NCBI GenBank assembly: GCA_027924645.1
Contig: BSBN01000781.1
Coordinates: 3,906,001 to 3,970,000, forward strand
Reading direction: 5' to 3'
Origin: Cunninghamia lanceolata
Taxonomy: Eukaryota > Streptophyta > Pinopsida > Cupressales > Cupressaceae
Length of the DNA stretch: 64,000 nt
Made by a program: the position numbers and the translations under genes. Of this stretch, positions 46,901 through 58,980 are shown one piece after another. The notes beneath the pieces are model-generated. The model saw only the letters and a list, made by a program, of their open reading frames with translations, searched no databases and was not told where the DNA came from. How positions within the stretch are numbered: the stretch's first letter is position 1; each line of letters starts with the position of its first letter.

Positions 46901-47068
46901 CCTTATTGGAGTCCATATATCCTCTATTTTTTCTGCTTGGGGATTCAATTGGGCAGTTCTCCTAGACCTATGTCTTGACTTTGGGCATTGATCTATTAAG
47001 TCTTGGTTTAGGTGTCTTTCCTCTAATTTCTGTCTTTTCCCTCTAGGGTTTTCAGCTGTCTCTTTCAT
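43913..47068 (-). pseudogene. Long accessory ORF downstream of pol in element E, unknown function, coiled-coil C-terminus
   Basis: Read from 47068 leftwards, about 1,050 codons are recoverable mainly in one frame, with a detour to a second frame at 46673-46300 and a few TAG/TAA stops (for example near 45295 and 45060). The N-terminus is basic (RGKRQKLEERHLN, SRHRSRRTAQLN). Then come DYDLFIYHYRKIHRHKHVSN, a FIPITKDYIAMVF segment (helical pattern), an aromatic-rich region (HNWGDWYAYNDCTKITVYGYE), an acidic stretch (VGEEEFDIGDEDV) and, in the last 300 residues, long charged helices (LRMLEKKEELKDKAGIEEKV). No transmembrane segment, zinc finger or nuclease motif is seen. It could be an element-encoded Env-position or Gag-like protein or a captured host gene. 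I do not recognise the family. Confidence 0.6.
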
Positions 47069-48285
47069 AATATAAACTTATGCAAGAAAATCCCTACTGC
47101 TGTGAATGCAATTCGAACCAGTAAGTTGTAAATTTTAGGCTTTAGAGTATTTACTTGGATATATAGTCACGGGTTCTTGAATCATGGTTTTTGTTATGCC
47201 TTGCCCTTGCTCCTTGTGTTTGCTTAATGGTTCAATCTTTTCAAGATTTATATCGATATACCTAGTTCTGTGCATTAATGGTTTCTCATGGCAGCTCTCA
47301 TGTCATCGAGGGGACATTTAATTTTTTGAATAAGGGTCGTTTGATTGCTGCCAAAGATGTCATGTCATTATTCTATCAGGATGATCAATTTCATAGCTAT
47401 GTCTTTGATAAATTTTTATGCTTTTATTACCTTTGGAATATCGGAATGACCTTAGATGGTGTCCTACAGAAATCCCCTCACACAAATCTCTCTTCAATAT
47501 TTATTTGTCCCTTCAATATCCCCTTGTTCATCATTTCATTCATCTTTTTGAAGGGACTAGAAATGGCCTCTCTTCGACATCCTGAAGCCATCTTGAAGTA
47601 CTTCTCTTTATTCATAATTGTTGACAGCTTATCAACAGAACTGGGAATTGAGTAACCTCGACACTCCGATGTCTTGTTTCGAATTGTTTTCATTTTTATC
47701 GCTTTATCAGCGGGACATATTTAGGTGTCACGCTGATATTCATCGGTCCTCTTGAAAGACCCTGAAAGACTCATTCCAACGCACCGATCTATAAGTCCAT
47801 TTGACTTTTTGATATCATCCTAATATATCGCCTAGTTGTGTGTTTTGCCTTTCTGATTTTGCAGACTATCGAAGAGACCTGAAAGTGAGTCTCCCCGATA
47901 TGGCATCCTTGATATGTCAAATCTTGTTTTATCAAATGAGACCCTCAGGGGAACCTATTTACATGGGCATATTTTTCTGATGTGATGTTTTGCTTTTTAG
48001 GGGTAATATGAACTTAATGGGTTTAGGATTTTGGGTCCAAGTGATGTATTATTCTAAGTGGGGAAATTTGAATGATAAGTTGGATATAAAATGATGGTGG
48101 GAAATGGATTTTTATCAAATTTTTAGGGTTAAAAATTTGTTCCAATAATGGCTCTGACTGGGGATGAATGGTTGTGAGGTCATTATAAGAATTCAAAAGA
48201 TACTCTCTAGGACGCAGACTGATGGTGGTGGGGGGGTGGGAAATGGAAACCCTAATCTACTGTGCATGGAAAAAGAAAAGATTTT
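47069..48285. other. Spacer between integrase and accessory ORF of element E
   Basis: About 1.2 kb without a recognised gene. A plus-strand frame (47278-47655) and an overlapping minus frame exist but show no motif. In Ogre- and Athila-type elements such spacers can hold splice sites for a downstream ORF; no clear acceptor could be chosen. Confidence 0.5.
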
Positions 48286-49640
48286 TCATGAGAAGAAGTA
48301 TTTTAGGAACTGTCCATCCACTAGCAATTCTTGTTCTTCACCACTCATATTCTGTAAGTAATAAGAATCTTCACCACATTTACCAGTGATGATAAATGGG
48401 CCCATCCATAATGCCTCAAACTTACCATGTTTTCCTTTATCTTGTCCTCTGGCGTTCCACATTAGTACCATATCATCCACCTTGAATTTTCTTTCCTTAG
48501 CCCTTTTATCAAACAAATATTTCATCTGTAATTGCATTTTTTCATTTTGTTCTTGATCTTGGGCCCTCATTTCATCCAGTTTAGCCAACTATTCCATTCT
48601 CTCTTTCATGGGCTCAGGAACATCTATGTCTTCTTGGAGAATAAATTTGTAAACTGTCAAGAGATTATGTATAGGCAACCTGGCTTGTGCACCGTATACT
48701 AGTTCAAATGGGGATTTTCCTGTGCTCTTCTTTATAGTAACCCTATCTGCCCACAAAGCCATTTTTATTTTTGAGTCCCAGGCCTTCTTGTTATTTTCTA
48801 GCATTCTTTTGATTATTTTCAAGATGCTTTTGTTGCTTGATTCTACTTTTCCATTAGCTTGAGGATGATATGGGGAAGCATATGAAATTGTTATGCCATA
48901 TGATTCACAAAATGTTTTGAACTCTTCTGATTTGAAACACATGCCATTATCTGTAATGAGTCTTACTGGAACTCCAAACCTAGTGATGATATTTTCTATT
49001 AGAAAATTAACCACCACCTTACTAGTGCCCTGTCTAGTAGGGATTGCTTCTATCCACTTTGTAAAGTAATCTGTTGCTACCAAAATCTATTTATGTCCAC
49101 CACTAGATTTTTCTACGATTTCCCCTACAAAGTCAATTCCTCATTGATGAAATGGAGCTTCAACTTACATTGGCCTTAGTGGTACAGCTCCTTGATAGTT
49201 TAGTTTTCCAAAGAACTTTTGATAGGCTTCACATTTTCTCACATTTTTGTGGGCATCCTCAAAAACTTTAGGCTAGTAGTAACCTGCTCTCATTATCTTA
49301 TGGGCAGTAGTCTTTGCTGAGAAGTGCCCCCCACACACACCTTCATGCATTTCTTGTAACATCTTCTCAGCTTGTGTTTTATCTAGGCATAAAAGTAAAA
49401 TACCATCTCTATTTTTCCAATATAAGTCTCCATCCATGAAGACATATTTTGATGCAACAAGTTTCAAAGTCCTCCTTTGATTGTCATTCGGGCCCTGAGG
49501 ACATTTCATGTTCTTGAGATAATACATTACATTGGTGTACCAAGGTGTATGTTTAATTCTTGCAATAATGTTATCTTCTTCTTGTATGTTACAAAATTGT
49601 GCAGCCTCCAAGTTTGATTCAGCCATCAATTTGGCTAAAC
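48286..49640 (-). pseudogene. Element E: integrase
   Basis: Two long open frames (49629-49273 and 49083-48286, the latter nearly continuous through one stop at 48589). Zinc module: HEGVCGGHFSAKTTAHK and a C-x2-A remnant (CEAYQ). Core: TDYFTKWIEAIP, ITDNGMCFKSEEF and ASPYHPQANGKVESSNK, so the Asp, Asp and Glu are all present. C-terminal: FKVDDMVLMWNARG and GPFIITGKCG, ending QFLKYFFS-stop. It lacks a chromodomain, as expected for Tat. This is the best preserved integrase in the window. Confidence 0.87.
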
Positions 49641-50830
49641 CCTAACCTTTAACAAGCTTGGTGATTTGGATGTCAATGTTAAATTCTTGGATTCTATTTA
49701 TCCATCTACATCTCCGTCCTGTAACTTCATTCTAGACAAAAAATCCTTTACTGCAGCATTTGGTACATATTCTATCACATGAGCTCCAACCAAATATGGC
49801 CTGAATGCTTTTACTGCTTTGACTAGGGCATAGGCTTGTTTTTTAGTAATGCCATATTTAAATTTTGCTCCCTAGAGTGATTTATTGAAAAATGATATGG
49901 GTTGTTCATATCCTTCATTATTTTTTTACAACATTATAGCTGCCACTGTATGAAAAGATGCAAAAGAGAATATTTGGAATGGCTTATCAAAATCTAGGGA
50001 TTTCAATATAGGAGCCTCTTTAATATCTTTTTTAATGGATGTAAATGCATCAATGGCCTCTTTAGTCCAATCCACATTTGTACCCTTCTTCAACATTTTT
50101 GAGATGGTTTGACAATTTCTACAAAGTTTGATATGAATCTTCTAACAAAATTTATTTGTCCAAAGAAAGACTAAATGGCTTTTACACTTCTTGGAATAGG
50201 AATCTTATCAATAGCCTCTACCCTTTTAGGATCAATCCTTACACCATGCTTTGAGACTATGTGCCCTAGCAGTTTTCCTTCTGTCACAGCAAAAAGGCAC
50301 TTCTTTGGATTTAAAGAAATACCATATTCTAATGCCCTGATAAAAAATTTCTCTAAGTGTGAACAATGATCTTCTGCCCTTTTAGAATATCTTGTAAGAT
50401 CATCCTAGTAAATTACCATTATTGTGTTAATTGGATCAGCAAAAGCTACATCCATGGCCCTTTGAAATGTTTCCCTGACATTTGTAAGGCCAAAAGGCAT
50501 TCTCACATAGACATAGGTACCCCAAGGTGTTGTAAAAGTAGTTTTATACTATTCTGATTCTTTAACCTTTACTTGGTTGTATCTAAAAAAATCATCCATC
50601 ATGGACAGTAATTCACATCCTCTCACTTGTTGTAACATTGTCTCCATGTTAGGAAGGGGGTAATTATCTTTTAGTGATGAGATGTTCAAGTTTCTAAAGT
50701 CTACACACAATCTTATATCACCATTCTTTTTTCTTACAGGTACCAAGTTTGATACCCAAGAAGAATGTCTAATTGGTTTGATAATACCTCCTTCTCTAAG
50801 CTTCGTAAGTTTTTGCATCTTAGGTGCCAG
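49641..50830 (-). pseudogene. Element E: reverse transcriptase and RNase H
   Basis: RT: GIIKPIRHSSWVSNLVPVRK, DFRNLNISSLKDNYPLPNM and MPFGLTNVRETFQRAMD. The catalytic box reads VIY-stop-DDLT (about 50400), where the stop is TAG for CAG (YQDDLT), so both Asp are kept. RNase H: QPISFFNKSL, YGITKKQAYALVKAVK and FRPYLVGAHVIEYV (about 49780). Integrase follows directly, with no second RNase H between. Confidence 0.85.
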
Positions 50831-51266
50831 TGTAGGGTTTATAGGTCTTTACCTTTGTTTGAATGGTTTGGCATCAGGTTTTAGTGGTATTTCTTGTTGA
50901 AACAAATCTTCTCTGTATGCCTTTAGATCATCATATGTAGGACTAGGCAAACATATGTTTATATTTTCTGAGTAAGATTATAAGCATTTCTCTAATCTTT
51001 GGATTGATCCTCTTTCCAATGTAAACCTTTTTAGGGGCTATGTTTGTTCCCAAATTAATCTCCTCAACATCCTTAAGATCCATTGTTGTAGGTTTGAGAT
51101 TATATCTGTCCTATCCATCAAATACTCTTTCTAAGGCTACAAGGCCTTTGGGTATTTTGTTTGTCTTGAGTTGGACCACTTCTTTTCCAAAAAGAGTCTC
51201 TTTGCCATCTACTTCTTCCACAAATGCATTGAAGTCAATTTCTTGAGATTCATAATAGCCCACACA

Positions 51267-51767
51267 CTAGAGGAACTTACTGAGATCTTGATCATCATTG
51301 AATACTTGCCAATTATAAACATTATCAGGGATCATTGGTCTAGCCTTGAATTCTACTTCTGATATTCCTAATAATGTAATATCATCCCTTTTCAAGGCCA
51401 CATTTGCTAAGAAATCTACCATTATGTTTTTGGACCTTTCTATCCAGTCTATAGAGAATGCATCAAAGAGTTCAATGGTGTCCCAAACATCATTTCTATA
51501 TTGCTTCAATCTTTTGTTCTTTGATGAATATTTCACCTTGACTTGTGATACAACTAATTCTAAGTCGCCATATACTGCCAATAGTTTCATTCCATGTTTT
51601 AGGGGGATGTTCAAACCCAACAATAATGCCTCATATTCAGCAATATTATTAGTGCATTCAAAGGTTAGCAAGAATGAGTATTTGAATGTTTTGCCTATTG
51701 GTGAAATGAATACAACTCCAGCCCTGTTTCCTCCTTTACTGCATTCACCATCAAAATACATCCTCAT
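51267..51767 (-). pseudogene. Element E: archaeal-type RNase H, located upstream of RT
   Basis: A 166-codon frame free of stops. MRMYFDGECSKGGNRAGV, TNNIAEYEALLLGLN and LAVYGDLELVVSQVKVKY match the aRH signature (FDG, AEYEAL, GDxELV), and SKNIMVDFLANVAL carries the last Asp. Catalytic Asp, Glu, Asp and Asp are all retained. In element D the same domain lies after RNase H; here it lies between protease and RT. Whether this copy is still translated cannot be told. Confidence 0.88.
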
Positions 51768-51997
51768 ACACCATGTTCATCTATTTAAGCTTTTCTTTTT
51801 ATCAGTTCTGTGTTTTGCAATTCAAGTCATGATTTTTCAACCCTAAAACTCCCAAGATCTACATCACATAAACAATTCATTTGGTTTGGATCTAATCTTT
51901 CTATTATATTTTCATACCTTGGCTCTCTACACAACTTAACCTCCTTCCCATTTACTGGTATTGTTGCGTATGATAGGTCTAGTTGAACATTTCCCCC

Positions 51998-52621
51998 TAC
52001 TGTAGCAATCCACTATCTGGATAATAACATTTCATAGTATGGTGGAGTGTCTACTACAGTAGTATCGGTTATATAAGTGGCTTCAGGACATGAGGCCAAT
52101 TTTAATTCCACATCCTTCATAACTCCAACAATAAGGATGGACCTATTATCCATTACATAGCATTTGCCATATGTTGTGTCCACCCATAAGCCTAATTCTT
52201 TCATAATAGCTATTGGCATAATATTTATTGCAGCTCCAGTGTCAATCATACAGTTTCTTACCAGCTTGTTGTTGATCAGTAGTATCATATAGAATGGGTC
52301 TACTTGGGAAGGATTTTTTGCTATAGCATCACCAAGATAAATTTCAAGAGTTCTCATAACCTCTTATCCAAGACTGTTCACCTTAGTTTTTGGCCCACCT
52401 TTATTTTTGTTATGACCTTGTTGTTGATTTGGCACATTAGAAATCAACTTGAGAGCATTGTCCCTATATTCATCTATTCTCATCATTTCCATTAATGGTA
52501 CTGATATCTTGATTTGGGATAATGCTTGTGTTATATCAAATGAAGGAGTAACAATGATCTGTTTTGACTTTTCTTTATTGGAACCTTTTTCTTCAGATTG
52601 CTGCTTATTGCTATCCTTCAC
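51998..52621 (-). pseudogene. Element E: aspartic protease
   Basis: The frame 52357-52013 contains CMIDTGAAINIMP (about 52213-52253), an intact DTGA active site, and the flap-like and C-terminal parts to about 52013. Upstream (52621-52364) is a Lys/Gln-rich gag-protease linker with LMEMMRIDEYRDNALKLI, typical of Tat/Athila polyproteins. One stop separates the two frames. Confidence 0.83.
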
Positions 52622-52699
52622 CTTATTTTATTCAACATTGGATGTTTCTTTATGTGTAATTTTCTAATTTTCTCCTCTCTTATGGTTATCCAAGGTACC

Positions 52700-54390
52700 C
52701 TTCTTATGATTTGGTTCTTTGATAAAAAAACCTTTGGGTGTTCCTTGGTCAGCATTCACATTCCTATTCCTCATTTTGTAATTATTTCTAGCTGAGCCAA
52801 AGTAGCAATTGTAAGAGCTCTCCTTTCCTCCTCAATGGGCTTTCTTAATTGGAAATGTGGGACCATATTGGATACATGAGTAGTTTCTTCATAATTATCT
52901 TCCTGATCAAAGAAAACTTCTTGTCTACCCATGTTAACATTATATCTCTAATTGCTTACATCATATTCGAATCCATCTTCAAATGATGAGTATTCTTCAT
53001 CAATTGAGTGAGGTCTCATTCCTAACATATTATGGTATGATCATCCCTGTCCTGATCATAAGATGTTTCATTTTCTTGCAATGATTGGGCTACCACACAA
53101 TATTCAAGTGAATGAGGTAGGTTGCATACACCATGGGTTGTTGTCCACAACATGTGTCCCATGTTTCTTTAAGGGGTCAGGAGTATCCTTATAATTCTGC
53201 TTCTATCTATTATCCATGGGATTTCCATCCTTCCAATTAGTGTTATAAGGCATATCATATAATCTAGGCATTTCATTTCTATAATAATTTGCTTACCTAG
53301 TTTGTTGGTTATTAGGGCTTTGTGGAATTCTTATATTTTCTCTTTTACCAAATTTTCCAGCAGCTTTTCTATTATTTTCAATACTCACTGTTGCTTTTTG
53401 AGCTTCTGCAAGAGTCATAGGAGCTGTATTTCGTAGTTCATATCTAGTTTTAGGGTCAAAATCTTTTAAGTATAGAGCTAGGGTCATACCATCAAGAGGT
53501 TTCAATTCAGGAAAAATCTTGTTATATATATTTGAAAACCTTTGGTTAAAATCCACTACTGTCTCATTATTGTTCTTTTGAATGCTTGTCAATTCATGAA
53601 TAGCAAAATTTGGATCAGCCTAACTCCCATATTGTTCTCTAAACTAATCTTTGAAATATTCAAAAGAACTAATTGATGCATCAAGTAAATTCTTATACCA
53701 ATCCCTAGCATCTTCAATCAGTGATAGCATAAATAATTTCATCTGGATATCTTCATATTGCACTTCATAGTTATCCATAACTGTCTCAAAGTTTCTGATA
53801 TGTTCTTTTGCTGAAATGGCATTATTCCCAGCAAACTTTGGGAGTGCATTTCTCAAATCATTGTCAATGGGATCAGGACAGATTTGGTACCTAGATAAAT
53901 CTAGCCACCTATATCTGTTTATATTTAAAGGTCCTTGCAAATTTTGATTTGGTTGATATTGTTGGTGGTGATGGTGAGGTGGATGTTGTTGTACATTATG
54001 GTGCAGATTTATATTTGTATTTTGTTGGCGGGGTGCAATATCCTAATGACTAGGAGGTAAATAAGTATTAGTCATATGTTGGGAAGGATTATGGACATTA
54101 TGTGTTCTTAGATTTTGTGGTGGAATATTTTGTTGCATAGAACCAGTATTGCTTGTATTATGTGGTGTTTTTCAAGTATTTGAACCACTTGTATTCTGAT
54201 GTGATCCTTGCGGATTGCTTTTCAGAACATGGCCACTTTGCTTATGGGGAGGTACATACTTTGAGCTATTTGTTGTACTTCTAGACCTTATTTGCTACAA
54301 TTCTTACTTTATCCTTTCCTCTTCTTCTTTTAATTTGGCTAGCTTGAGTTTGTTAAAAATGAAAGCAACACTAATTCAATGGAAATCTAA
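52700..54390 (-). pseudogene. Element E: gag
   Basis: Frames 53940-53644 and 53592-53293 hold a retrotransposon gag domain (LPKFAGNNAISAKEHIRNF, MLSLIEDARDWYKNL, DFNQRFSNIYNKI). The N-terminal part (54390-53950) is rich in His, Gln and Asn with several stops and begins with a charged helix (LKLAKLKEEEERIK). The C-terminal part (53290-52700) is poorly preserved. Confidence 0.78.
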
Positions 54391-54713
54391 TTCAAGATAA
54401 ATTTTAGCAATCTTTAAGTGTGCAATAATAATGGAGATTGTAACAAAACATAAAACCCACTACACAAAAAATGCCAAACATGAAGAACTCAACACAAGAC
54501 ATAATGACATAGTGTTTAACATGGACAAAACTCTTTCAAGTAAAAAAATCCACACAGGAAAGAGGCCCAATATTTGTATTAATCTAAAAATGATTTACAA
54601 TACAACAACACCACCAATCTCTCCTTAATTCTTCAATCCAACAGCATTTTGGCAGCACCTGAGTACCTAAAATCTATATTGCAGCAACAAATACATGGAA
54701 AATACTTATAGAA
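54391..54713. other. Non-coding remnant of the 5' region of element E
   Basis: About 320 bp between E's gag and the left edge of the F LTR. No primer binding site or LTR boundary could be identified. Confidence 0.5.
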
Positions 54714-54757
54714 ATGTTTTCCAACTCATCCTAGGCGTTCACCTTCTCTCTCATGAG

Positions 54758-55326
54758 TGTTAGAAATTACATGCAGAAGATATCAATTAAATGCAAATAA
54801 AGATTAAACAAAGGAATGGAAATACACAGAAATAATAACAGGGAGAGACAAGTTTTAATGTGGTTCACCAAAACCTAGGCTACATCCACCAATAGAGAGT
54901 CCAATATTATTATCCAGTAAATCAAACCAATTACAACCAGCAATCCTTGCAACTTAATATTGTTGCAAATGCTACAATACAATATCAACGAAAACCCTAA
55001 CCCTTAGCCTCTTTTATCAAGCCTTATGTTGGTTACAAAAATAGGGTTTTTTTATGCTGGCCAATAGAAAAATTCACTCCTAATGCTTTTATGTCAGTTA
55101 CAAAAATAGGGTTTTTTTATGTATAGTGACAGGGAGCACACCAGGGGCGCTGCCTCTTGGACTCCATAAGGGGCATTGCCCCTTGACCCCATCTTGGGGG
55201 CGCTACCCCCAAACCCCCATAAGGGGCACTGCCCCTTGACCTCGTTAAATAATTTGGGGGGAAACCACACTGATAAAAGTGGGGTAAATTTAACCTCCAA
55301 GTCTGATTAGGCTCCATATAACAACA
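54758..55326 (-). repeat. Solo LTR of the G family inside the 3' LTR of F
   Basis: It starts TGTTAGAAATTACATGCAG and ends CATATAACAACA on the plus strand. It aligns over its length with the G LTR (59601-60191). It has a perfect 5-bp target duplication ATGAG (54753-54757 and 55327-55331) and no internal sequence, so it arose by LTR-LTR recombination after insertion. It contains the C-rich inverted modules (GGGGCACTGCCCCTTGACC-like) described for G. Confidence 0.9.
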
Positions 55327-55331
55327 ATGAG

Positions 55332-55863
55332 ATTCCCCAACATGCAAATATTAAATGCCATCTTACAAGCACATTCCAGTTGGCTAAAAATAGTCATGCA
55401 AAGGTTGGGTGCCCAAGACTAAATCTGGCCTCTTATAGCATTTTATGATGCATCATAACCATCATAGATTCCACAAAAGAGTATCTTTCCAAGATAGGAA
55501 CCTTGGGCTAAATATAGCAACTTACAACTCATTAATATCTGTCATATGTGTCATAGTGTCATAGAATCTTATGACAACTTGCAGTTATCATAGATTCTTT
55601 ACATGCACCCACCAAACATTATGACGTGCATCATACATGTTGAAAATAGTATATTCTCCCAAGGTGGTACCTACACTTATTTAATATTTATTTTTACAAT
55701 TGCCAACCGTAAATGTCACTCCTTAATTACCTCTGGTGAATCTAAAATTACCATTGCCGATGAAACTATCTCATTCCCTTATGGGGAATTACAAATTACA
55801 AATAATAAAATGGAATAAATACAATATTGGAATTTACAAGGTTAATGGCGCCTTATCCCAACA
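55332..55863 (-). repeat. Element F 3' LTR, right part
   Basis: Sequence between the second ATGAG and the CCCAACA end. It joins with 54714-54757 to make an LTR of about 580 bp when the solo LTR is removed. No second copy is in the window, so the left boundary is not proved. Confidence 0.65.
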
Positions 55864-55922
55864 TTCTGCCACTTGACATTAGACATTGTAAATCAACCCA
55901 TAGGAAATCAAATGAAAAATAA

Positions 55923-57400
55923 TCAGGCACTAGAAACAAGGCCCATGGCCTCTCTGCACCAAACGAACTTCTCTATTCTCACAGGTTTGGTCAATGAATC
56001 TGTAACATTCTCCTGAGTGTCTATCTTCATCAGCTCAATGTCTCCATTTCCAACCAACTCTTGAACAAAGTGATACTGAGCAACAACATGCTTAGTCCAA
56101 GCATGATACATGGGATTCTTGGCCAAACAGATAGCACTCTAGCTATCACAACCAATCTGAATGATTTTGCAATCAAAACCAATACCTATACACAATCTCC
56201 TCAAGTAAACTGCCTCCTTAGAGACATGAGATGCAGCCATATACTTTGCTTCTGTGATGGACAAAGCAATTGTGGGCTGCCTCTTACTCATCCAACTCAC
56301 TGCACCTCCAAACAAAGTAAACACATAGCCACTAGTGGACTTTCGACTATCCAAGTCACCTGCCCAATCTGCATCAACAAAACCCTGTATGTCTAAAGAT
56401 TTATCAGCACTATCAGTACCAGAATAAACCAAACAATGATCAAGAGTACTTGCAAGATATTTAAACACCCTCTTCACATAGTTCTAATGCTGTCTACCAG
56501 GGTTAGACATAAATCTGCTCAAAACTCCCATTGCTTGGGCAATATCTGGTCTAGTGCAATCCATTGCATACATCAAACTCCCTACAACACTAGCATATGG
56601 CACATTAGACATATCATCAAGATCATCCTCAGTCTTTGGACACATATCTAATGAAAGCTTAGTACCAATGAGTAAAGGAACTCTAATTGGGTTACAGTCC
56701 TGCAAACTAAACCTCTGCAAAATAGTATTCACATACTTACTTTGTGACAACCAAAGCTTTCTGTTAACTCTGTCCCTTCTGATCTCCATTCCCAGAATAT
56801 ACCTGGTAGCTCCAAGATCCTTCATATCAAATGCACCTGAAAGTTAGGCTTTAAGCTCATTGATCATATCCTTAGTATTGCTAAAAAATAACATGTCATC
56901 AACATACAAAGCAATAACTAGTATAGAATCACCAACACAATAAATGTAAACACAATGATCCTCTCACTTCTAACAAACCCCAATTTAAAAACAAATGAGT
57001 CAAACTTTTGATACCACATTCTGGGGTACTATTTCAGACTGGTATAAAGAGACCTCTTTAACCTACAAACCCAATGTTCTTTTCCTTTTACCTCAAAACT
57101 TGTAGATTGTTGATTATAAATTTCTTCTTCAAGATCTCCATGCAAGAACGTAGTCTTAACATCCATTGTTCAATCTCCCAATGATAAGCTGCAACAATGG
57201 ATAAGAGAAATCTAATAGAAGTCAATTTAGCAATAGGAGAGAATATCTCACTAAAATCAACTCCCTCTCTTTGGGAGTAGCCCTTGGCTACCAATCTAGC
57301 CTTGTACCTTTCCACTGACCCGTCTACTCCAAACTTCTTCTTGAAGACCCACTTACATCCTATGGCCTTTCTTCCTTTAGACAAACGAAAAAAGATCCCA
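55923..57400 (-). pseudogene. Element F: copia reverse transcriptase and RNase H
   Basis: RT starts [20 protein letters not shown] (about 57360). The catalytic LYVDDML box is intact (about 56905). MKDLGATRYILGMEI (56825), VPYASVVGSLMYAM (about 56590) and RNase H blocks (GFVDADWAGDLDSRKSTSGY at about 56360; LSITEAKYMAAS) follow. A frameshift near 57170, a damaged segment at 56880-57090 and stops at 56484 and 56139 break it. The C-terminus ends at 55923. This is the usual copia C-terminal arrangement. Confidence 0.85.
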
Positions 57401-58980
57401 AGTGTTACAAGAGTCTAAAGCCATCATCTCCTAATGCATGGCTAATTGCCAAGACTTGCTATCATCTAGAGGAATAGCTTCCCTGTAGGATCTAGGTTCA
57501 TTGTTAGTACTCAATAAAGCATATACACAACAAAACTATGATGGGCTATACCAGTCAACTAGATTTTGTTGTCTTGTGGATTTACTCAAGGGTGGAGTAA
57601 GAGACTCTACTCATTCTTCTGCATGATCATCTGCACCAACTTCTTCTATCACAATAGATTCATCTTCATCAAAACTACTCAAATTTTCTTCTTTTTCCTC
57701 ACCCCCTAATTCATCATTTTGTTCTTCCTGAGGTGCATCTTGCTGCTCTAAATCAAAGTGCACCTTCTTTACCTTTTCATCTTTTTCTTTTGACTTCTCA
57801 GGTTCAAAAATAGTTCTAAGTTCCTTGAAAATAACATCTCTAGAAAAGATAATCTTGCAGGTTAGTGGATTCCAAAGCTTATAACCTTTCACATTATCGC
57901 CATATCCAATGAATGTACACTTTTCATCTTTTGGATCCAACTTAGATCGCTTTTCCTTAGGTACATGAACAAAAGCCTCATAGCCAAAAACCCTTAAATG
58001 TGAAGGTTTCTTACTTGTCCACACTTCATAAGGTGTCGAATCAATAGCCTTACAAGGAGACATGTTTGTCAAGTAGCAAGTAGTACACATAGCCTCTGCC
58101 CAAAAATATTGATCCAATTGTACATCACTAAGCATACTTCTGGCTCTTTCCATAATTTTTTGGTTCATCCTTTCTGCAACACCATTCTACTGTGGTGTAT
58201 ATGGAGTTGTCTTTTGTCTGATTATACCTGCATTCTTGCAAAACTCATCAAATTCCTTAGAGCAATATTCCCCTCCATTGTCAAAGCTGAATATTTTTAT
58301 CTTTAAACCTAATTAGTTTTCTACTATGACTTTGAATTCCTTAAACTTAGTGAAAACTTCAAATTTATGTTTCATAAAATAAATCCATGTAAATCTGGAT
58401 ACATCATCAATGAAGGTGACAAAATAATGAGATTTTCCAATAGATTAATTATCCACAAGTCCAAACACATCCGTATGAATAATTTCTAATATTGCTTCAT
58501 GAAGGAAATGATTTTCTATTTTGTTTACCAAGCACACAATGCTCATAGAAATCAAAGTGCTCATCAAAATAAGAGAAATCATCCAACAATTCTTTATTCT
58601 TAACATTTTTTAATACATTATTGCTTGTGTGGCCCAATCTATGGTGCCACAACATACAAGTGTTTTCAAAAGACTCAGAAACATAAGAGGCATTACAAAC
58701 TGTAGTGGCTTCAAGCTTAAACAAGTTCCTAAATCTCTTCCCTTTCGCTACCACCAAGTTCCCTCTCACCAATCTGCAGCCATGCCTGTCAAATGTCACA
58801 TGCATTCCCAAATCATTCAACTTTAAAATTGAAATTAGATTTCTTTCTAATCTAGGAACATGCAAAACACCAGGGAGGGTTTTAATCCTCCCATCACTAA
58901 AACACAACAATACCTTTCCTTTCCTGACAATCAAATATGAAGAGTTGTCACCAAGGTAGATATTACCTCCATCATATTCT
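57401..58980 (-). pseudogene. Element F: copia integrase and protease C-terminal part
   Basis: The zinc module reads WHHRLGHTSNN plus a C-terminal Cys (about 58630-58530). The core between 58500 and 58170 is full of stops. The downstream part, 58168-57611, is open for 185 codons with YFWAEAMCTTCYLTN, PYEVWTSKKPSHLRVFGY and GYKLWNP, the conserved C-terminal integrase region, then an acidic linker (QEEQNDELGGEEKEE). The 58934-58497 frame carries the preceding LPGVLHVPRLERNLIS block. Confidence 0.82.

Larger units (their letters stand above)
43910..54713 (-). mobile_element. Element E: Tat-type gypsy element with aRH upstream of RT and a downstream accessory ORF
   Basis: Minus-strand order: gag (54390-52700), protease (52357), aRH (51767-51267), RT (50818), RNase H (to about 49640), integrase (49629-48286), spacer, then a roughly 1,050-codon ORF (47068-43913). 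LTR ends are unresolved: the right side is cut by copia element F at about 54714, and no LTR pair could be aligned. Inclusion of the accessory ORF rests on strand, proximity and a similar decay state. Confidence 0.7.

Noticed and set aside
47278..47655. 125-codon plus-strand open frame
   Set aside because: No motif, opposite strand to the flanking element E genes, and overlapped by a minus-strand open frame of similar quality.
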